64,000 nucleotides of DNA from Hormiphora californensis (Eukaryota; Ctenophora; Tentaculata; Cydippida; Pleurobrachiidae). The stretch spans positions 3,503,885 through 3,567,884 of the forward strand of contig CM035352.1 in NCBI GenBank assembly GCA_020137815.1, in the 5' to 3' direction. Of the stretch, positions 39,101 through 48,100 are shown in pieces (the first letter of the stretch is position 1; the number at the start of each line of letters is the position of its first letter). The notes under the pieces are model-generated. The model ran no database searches, was not told where the DNA came from, and was given only the letters and a program-made list of their open reading frames with translations. A program made the position numbers and the translations under genes.

Positions 39101-42100
39101 CCACTGTGTGTTTTTGTTGACAAGCCTATGTGAAACCAGGAACCATTTCAGTAAAATTATCACATGTATTATCATAACCCTTGGATTTTCTTAGTGTGTA
39201 CCCTCCTTAAATTCCCGTCTGACTTCTAATGAAATGGAAGTAGGGTCAACAATACATCTTTACACACTCAAAATTTACTCTGCTCAGGTGTAAAATACAG
39301 GCAGACGGAGGTACTAATGAGTTGTAACCGGGACGTAGCGATTGGAACACCCCGATATACCAACACAGATTCTGATAATTGTGTCTATCATTTTGAGTGG
39401 GATCTTGCCGGGGCATGCCCACCAACCACTCTCAAGTGCACTGCCATTGGTTAGTGTTATAAAGGAGTAGACAGCATTGTGCAGTGTATGTTTTTATGAA
39501 GGAGTAGATCATAATAAAGCGTTAGAACGAAACCTCAAAGGATTATTTCTAGACGAGAATTTGAAGGAGTACGATCTGTCTGTGTTGAGGAGGGAGAAAG
39601 CGTGGACAGTTAGGGGCGATGACAATACCGTGTTTTATTTGAACGTGTGTGGATCAGCTGCTGATAAATGTGGAACTGATGGGGCTGCATGTTTCATCAA
39701 GGGTACGGAACTAGAATTAGGATTTGACAACATCATCATCGATCTAAATTGTTACAGACAAAGTTCTCGTTTTTACCTACACTACAATCTTTAGATGGTA
39801 ATATGGTGGTATCTGGTAGGGCGACAGGTGAACCCCGAGTTGTACAGGAGGGTCTACTGGAGTTATCCTATCACCATGGTGACAACTGTACCGCTGAAAA
39901 ACTCTGGACAACAACCGTACAGTTTGTGTGCGATACTAGCGAGGTAAAATCATACAGGGTGTCCCTCTTTTGACGACAGACGACAGTATAATCTACACAT
40001 TTAGTGACTAAATTTGATATTAATAATTATACTATCTCACCCAATTTCTATAGTTGACTGCGGCCTGAGATCTTCAGTTCAATTAACTTTTCACTTTGAT
40101 AACACGCCCTCTCTACTGCAGGCGTTCCCCAAGTTCACCATAGTGGGTGATTGTCACGTTGAGGTGGAATGGAGGACACTCCACGCCTGTCCAGCCACCT
40201 ACACAGTGGGACAAAACTGTTCCGTTACTAATCCCAATACTGGTGTGAAGTACGATCTGTGGAGTTTAGCAGGGAGGGAGTTCTCATTTGTGGACCTCAA
40301 GGAAAACCATTTGTACAAGTTTGGGTTCTGCTCACCGCTGGATAGTTGTAATGGTAATTGCTAAACATTTCCTATCACATACCTATGTTCCTAGATATTC
40401 TAAATTATTCAATTAGAATGACGTGGTGATTAACAGTATTTATTTATACTGACTATATTATATAGTCAATTGAGGGGGGGGGGGGGCACTATAATAGTGC
40501 CCCCCCCCCTCAATTGTTCATTCAAAACGATATTATATTCTTCAGGACAAAGTGATGTGGGATCATGTCAGGTGAACACAGATACATCAACAGAGAAGGA
40601 TAACGGGAAGTTGAACACTACTGTTGTCCTTAGTAACGGAATGCTGATTATACGCTATCAGGGTGGCCAAGCTTGTAGTAACGGTTCGTGCAGTTTTAGA
40701 ATACCATAGTTTATCGATATAATATTTCGTCTTCATGGAAACATCGGCATTTATCATAGCAGATAATATACTTAGTATTGCAGCTATTGTTGCATTTCTA
40801 GAACCCAATCTTTTTATTGATTTTACTTAACTTAATACGTCTTCCAGGTGATATAAGGGAGACAGTAATTAATGTGATGTGTGACCATGCGCTGAGTGAT
40901 GTGGAGATAGAGGTGGGGGATCTAGTGGAGGAGTCACACTGCGTGTACCAGGCTACCGCTTACTCGGGAATACCCTGTGAAAAGGTAGGTTCGTTGTTTA
41001 CACAGCTGGGCCAGAACTGTCAGAGCATTGGCCTGACCCTACTCTCATTTCTCATTTCGGATTGTGCAAGAACAGCGGTCAGAGTATTGACCTGACAGGG
41101 CCAGAACGGGCTGTGGTAACGGTATTCCGAATTCTACATTTTATACCCTCCAGAAAAGTGGGGTATCTTTGGAAGTGGGTGTTTATGCGTGTAATGACAT
41201 TACACACATTTTTGTGTCTAGGTGCAGGGGAAAGTCTGGAAACTCGGACAAATATTATAACTCATAATTAGTTCAGGATAATAAGATTGTATAAAAGTAG
41301 GCACAGGTTTTCCGTGATTCATTTGGACACATATTGGTACTCGACCAAAAAGTATAATAACGATTACAAATAATAATATCAGTACTCGCTAAGTCTAAAG
41401 GTTAATTTTTGTCACCCCTGAACAGGCTAAGATAGTCTGGTGGTGGATCATTTGGAGTGTAAGCGTTAGTTACCCTTGTATGCTGGTCACCCCCCGGTGT
41501 GATAGATCTTGGGTTGTCGGGCTGGTATGGAGAAGCAGATCTTGGGTTGTCGAGTTGGTATGGAGAAGCAGATCTTGGGTTGTCGGGCTGATGTGTTGTA
41601 GCAGCAGGTATCGAATTGTCGGGCTGATGTGTTGTAGCAGCAGGTATCGAATTGTCGGGTTGATGTGTTATAGCAGCAGGTATCGAATTGTCGGGTTGAT
41701 GTGTTATAGCAGCAGGTATCGAATTGTCGGGCTGATGTGTTATAGCAGCAGGTATCGAATTGTCGGGCTGATGTGTTGTAGCAGCAGGTATCGAATTGTC
41801 GGGTTGATGTGTTGTAGCAGCAGGTATCGAATTGTCGGGCTGATGTGTTGTAGCAGCAGGTATCGAGTTGTCGGGCTGATGTGTTGTAGCAGCAGGTATC
41901 GAATTGTCGGGCTGATGTGTTGTAGCAGCAGGTATCGAGTTGTCGGGTTGATTACAAGCAGTAGATCTCGTAGTATTAGGTCTGGATATCTCAGTAAGAT
42001 TCACCTCATCTCTCTGAATCTGTGATATCGGATGGTTGGACTCACTGTCTAGTAGGGTCGGTTGTGGGAAGTTGGGTCTGGAATTTTAAATTTGACTTGC

Positions 42101-45100
42101 TGATATGATTAGGGACTCTATAAAAAGTCCAAAGTACCATCCCACAGGTCTCTACCACCCCCGGTTCACTAATTAGTCGTAATTATGTGATTTATGACGT
42201 TATCGCCAATTAGCACTAATAATACCAGTTCCTGGTCACTTAGAGCTTAGATTTTGATACCAGCTGATAGAGGATCACTAGATTAGTGGGCATTCAAAAT
42301 TTTAGGTCGATCGGAGTTATGGTCGAGGAGTTATAACCGTTTTTCCGTTTGGCTGGCGGTTGGCTGGCACCACGTGGGATTACGGGTTTAGGTCGTCGTG
42401 GGAGGTCGTCATTGGTCGCGTTCGATCGGGCTCGATGAGGTGATCAAAACCTAGTGGGGCCAGACCTTGGCCCCACCCCGTTCTTGGGTTATTGGGCTTT
42501 TTCGGTTTCCCGCCAAAATATTTTCCCGCCAAAACCGAAAAAGCCTAATAACCCAAGAACGGGGTGGGGCCAAGGTCTGGCCCCACTAGGTTTTGATCAC
42601 CTCATCGAGCCCGATCGAACGCGACCAATGACGACATCCTACGACGACCTAAACCCGTAATCCCACGTGGTGTCAGCCAACCGCCAGCCAAACGGAAAAA
42701 CGGTTATAACTCCTCAACCATAACTCCGATCGACCTCAAAATTTAAATGCCCACTAATCTAGTGATCCTCTATCAGCTGGTATCAAAATCTAAGCTCTAA
42801 GTGACCAGGAACTGGTATTATTAGTGCTAATTGGCGATAACGTCATAAATCACATAATTACGACTAATTAGTGAACCGGGGGTGGTAGAGACCTGTGGGA
42901 TGGTACTTTGGACTTTTTATAGAGTCCCTAATCATATCAGCAAGTCAAATTTAAAATTCCAGACCCAACTTCCCACAACCGACCCTACTATGTCCAGCTG
43001 TACAGGGGATCGAATAACTAAACTCGGATCAGGCATGTCTTCATCATCCTCTGTTAGTCGTCTTCTCCTGTTGATGTGAATACAGCCAGTTACTTTACCG
43101 ATTCCACACACAATTCCAATCAACATGATAATTAGGATAATGGGGGTAATCACTGGTAATCCCCAATCCCTGAAAAACGCTTCCGTGCCCCCTCTCTTGA
43201 TCCAACAACTCGGCTTCCCTTGTTCGCTATGAACACATTGTTCATCGTTGATACAACTCTTAAACTCTGGCTCGTTATATGAGTTAAAATTACATTGTGC
43301 CACGGGGGAGTCATTAGTTCCAGGAATACATTCATGGTAGATCAACATTCCCTCCACCGAGACTTGAGTTTGGGCCTCATCACAATCAATAAAGGTACCG
43401 TCGTAGTTGCGACACTTGATGGTGTAACAATCTTCAGTAACAGTTGGTGCAATGAAGATAAAAAGAAGCAGATAATATATTCTCCTCGCCCTATAAATAG
43501 CCATTGAAGGCAGGGTGTTCTTTGGGAAAACCTTGGGGATAACAAATAATCAATTTCATTAAAATAAATTTAAATTACTGAGCTACATCAAAATAAACAC
43601 AACATACATGATTCTATGACAGTCAATAATAAATGATTACACACAGTATCAGCAGAATAAACAAACGCACAACAAACGCTAGAACAGTTGTATTGTTCAT
43701 ACTATTATGCAACAACACAATAGAACAGAGCCCCCTATGAGCAGCTACAACAGACAAATGAGTGTCATGTTTCACATGTAATTCCTTTTAAGTTCCTATA
43801 TATGACCCACCTGTGTGTGTGATATACACACAATGTGTAATACCTCTCTATCTCTCTTGAATCAGTCTGTGATCATTCGTCACATATATAATCAGGTCAT
43901 ATCAAAGCTCAAAAACGTTCATTGGCCACATCAAATTCTTCCATGACACCAACAACAGTTCAAAGTTCTGTGTTCTATAATAGAAACGTCCCGTTTCTCT
44001 AAATGTAAACGCCGTTGTGATACTTGATCAGCAGTTTTTGTAAAATTCTGCAGTACAGTTTGTGGGTTGTGTCCTTTTCATAGCATTGTACAGAACAGTA
44101 ACCGTATTTGCACCTCTTGCACCTGTAACAGGAATGAAAAGCCTTTGATTATTATTTAAATTGCTCATAAAAGTCGAATGGCAACGAAAGTCAAATCAGT
44201 AGATCATTATACGTCAATTTATTGGGATTATTTCAATGCATAAAGTATTTTTTTCCATTGAAGTTCGATTTTACCTGAATTTTGTCTGTAAACTCAGATC
44301 TTTTTCTTGATCTTCTTTGTTCTTATACCGGAAGCACATTATACAGAAAACAGGGTACAGGACATACCGTTCTTGTTTCGAATATCTGGGAAGTGAATCT
44401 GGGTTAGCATGAGTCGGTTGGAAGCTTGTTTTTGATAAACAACGAAAAAATGAAGAGATATGTACATGTATAAACAAACGAGTGCCATCATCATGTTATG
44501 TACACGACCTACACGTACTTGACTAAGGAGTGGTAGTAGTATTTAAAGGTTGTTATCGAGTTATTCTCAGACACCAACAAGAACAAGGAACAGTGGAGAG
44601 CAGAAGTCCACTTTTTCATTGTTACCAGAATCTTTACTCTTTGTTTTTTTGCTTCAGTAAGACTTTTTTCCTGATTGATACAGTTTTAGAAGGTTGAAGA
44701 AAATCATTTTGCACATTTACTTGATTTTGAAACAAAGTCGGCATGCACCACACCCCCTCCAGCTCTTCAATAGTAATTATTTACCAATTCTTGAGTTAAA
44801 TTGGAAGGAAGTATTTTCGAAACCATCAAAATAATATTTGATACATCGTTTAGTGCGAAAATGAAGTCTTTCAGCTGAAACTGGCAATGCGACCTGAAGT
44901 TAATTAGTATATTGTAAATTTGTAACTTTCAATCACTTTGTTACCTTTTGATATAGCACTTTGTCAAGAAGTCAACAAGCATCCTCTGGGGAAATGCGAA
45001 GAAGATCGCCAAAGCTGTTGAGAAATCACCGGAAGCTTTTTCATAATTGCCAATATTAAAATAAGCGTCGCCTCTAGCAATCACTTTCATTCCCTCTTCG

Positions 45101-48100
45101 ATAGTGTGCATTTTTGTAGGTCTAAACAGAAGATTGCACTAGTCTCTTTGATTTTTTCCTACTAATTATTAGTTAATGGCATATCTTTTCCAGTTTGCTT
45201 TTTTTTTGCTTATTAATGGCATACCGGGACATACCTACTCTGGTCCTCTAATTTCTGTTTTTTGGCACGGAGTTCCGTTTTTAGAACATCTTCTCTATTC
45301 CAACCTAAGACACACATCTCCATTTGCACATTTTGTGCAATTGTCATACTGAGTTCTAGGGGCGGCTAAAAGATATGCTATTAATATTTTAGTAATTTGC
45401 TATTGAAGGTTTTTAAATTAAAAAGAGCGGTGAGAGAAATCAGAAAATGTTATTCCAGTATTGAGATAATTATAATATAATTAACTTACTAGGTTGTCGT
45501 TGATGTTAGTATGAAGTGCTGGAAGAAATGGAAACTTGCCAGACATATAATTTAAGTTTACCGTCTGCTCTTCACCTATCAAAACATTGTGTTTTTATCC
45601 AGATTTAATAATCTACACGGGGTGGATTCAACCCCGAGAAAAACTCATTGTTGAACCACAGTCAGAATACGCCTGTTTGTTGTTATTTTTACTATGTACT
45701 TACTTTTAAGCTTCAGCATTACATCAAACCAGCAAACAAATGTATGGAACTGATTCAATTGATTAAAACTCGTGATAGTGCTTTGCCACGGAACTGCAAA
45801 TAAAGATTTAAATACGTTCTCACTTCTCTCAATGATAATATATAATACATACTTTCGCATTATACATGCCGACATACCAACTTTGAATATGGCTTTAAGA
45901 TCGAGGAAAGGCTTAAGTATCATTATATTCTCATCCGTCATAATGTAGTTATCTGGACCAACCGTTGTTGGTATCACCAATGGTAGTTTTTGAATGACTA
46001 TACTTATAACCACACTGAATGAAAACTCTGGTTAGTGTAACTTGCTTTTCAGGTTTGTTTTTGAAAATCTAAGCTTAAATACACGATCTCTAAATGTTAA
46101 CTTACTGTGCTGTGTATTTCTTATTTTTGAGCTTCTTTAATATCGATTTAAAAGCCCTGTCTTTCATGACTTCTATTTCTTGATTCCGCTCGTCTTCCAA
46201 TAGACATTTTGTAAGTGTAAGAATTATATTGAAAAAGTTATTCCAAACTTTCGTAAAAGCGTATTCATCTTCGTAAATGTCGGCCTCAAGGAGTTTGACC
46301 ACCTAAAACATTAATGGATAAAGAATACAGACAGATGGCGGTTGCCCAACGGCCAACCCATGCGGTAAATATTTGTGACGCTACTTTGAATCATGTCTAC
46401 ATACCAACTTTAAGATACCAGTATCCACCATCATTGCTGGCAAGTTGTTTTGATTGGGTTGTTGGTTACTGTTGGCACCTGAATCAAGTCTTTGTAGCAA
46501 AGCATTGGTGTTATGCATATGGTCGAGAAAAAGAGCATCGATGTGGCGGTTCAACGATTGAATCCATTTTGGACCCCATGTTAGTTTAATAGTTTCCTAA
46601 GAGAAATTTCATCAGTTGAAAAAAACATACTGGTTTGAAATAAATGCTATTATTTATTGTGGATAAATACCTCACGCAGTAGATTTAGTATTGTCATTAC
46701 ACACTGTATATTTAGTATTGTCTCCCGCTTAAGAAACATCGGCGTTGTTTGAAAATCTAAAATGGAATCGTTTTACATGCACTAAGTTCATTGCACTTTT
46801 ATATGGACTTTATTGCCCTGCAGAGATATCACGGTCTATGGACGATGACTTCGTAAAAGATTGAAGAACTTACCACCAGAGTTTGTGAAGTCTACGCTTT
46901 TGAGCACTAAGTCACATTCGTAAACTATAAACTCAAGTTTGAATGCAAATTCCTCTAAACTTTCCCACTCCTAAAAACAAAATTTAAAATTCATCAAGTC
47001 TGTCAGCAATTCAAACGAGCGTCTAGGAAATTTGCAATTTGTAAATAACGGTTACTACGGGCACGAACCCAGCTGCTATGGGTACGAACCCGTGTTGGGT
47101 ATAATTGGTGAGTCAACGAACGAGAACAAATCAATCTTGACGACACTTACAGATTTAGTTATGCATTTTCTTGTCCAAGACAGTTCAACACTTGTATCAA
47201 TTTGAAATTTTTCTTCCTTTCCATTGATAGAATTAGATCCCCGAATTACAGTGCTCTTGAAATATATAACGTCAGGCATGTGGCAGGTAAACTCCAAGTT
47301 AAAACCTTCAACATTACCTTCAACTTCGTTCTTGGCAGGTACAAGGGCTATCGTCCTGTGGCAAAATAAAAGTGCAAATGGCAGAAAAATATCAGAAGAA
47401 TTTAAGAAGTCTGGAAGTTCAGTTTACGTACCAAGCTAGCTCGCTGAGAAAGATGACACTTTCAAGATAGATCGTCTTGTCAGCTTTCAACTGATCTATA
47501 GTCACAATGTAACTTTGCGTTAGTTTAGTTTTTGGAGCAACTCTGTCAGGATTGTCCATCGATCGGGCCAGAGCTTCGACAATTGTAGGCGATCTGAGTT
47601 CAGCATAATTTTCCAAACATTTGATCATGAACTGTTCCATAGTCATATCGATAACGTCGGTCATACCTGATTTAATCGATTCTGAAAAGCACGTGAAATA
47701 TTTATTTATTAAATCCGAAACAATGCTGTTCAACCGTGCTACATCAAAAAATATTAGAAGGACTCAAAATTGTACTATGATTATTTATTGTATCTCACCT
47801 ATAGGAACAAAGGCGTTAAAAAGCTGCCATAACCCTTCCATAACTTTCCGCTTCACAATGTACATATATCTTGAGCAATGTTTTATTGGCTGCTATTTGC
47901 GTATACAAAGGGAATTAGGTACCTTTTTAACAAAATCAGAAGCAAACTAAAAGGCTGACAAAAGTTCATCCTACTAGTACAGTCGGACCCCGATTTACCG
48001 GGATGCTCAGGGGAAGGCTTTTGCCCGGTTAATTGGGGTGCCCGGTATATCGGGGTCGAATACAGTTTATTTCCTATATCGGAGGGGTCGGGGGATCCTA

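Noticed and set aside
41480-42025. Plus-strand 181-codon frame rich in Cys-Ser-Ser-Arg-Tyr
   Set aside because: Shadow of the minus-strand 36-bp coding repeat.
46314-46589. Plus-strand 91-codon frame
   Set aside because: Antisense shadow of MYND-gene exon 46596-46405, which has proper splice sites and phase.
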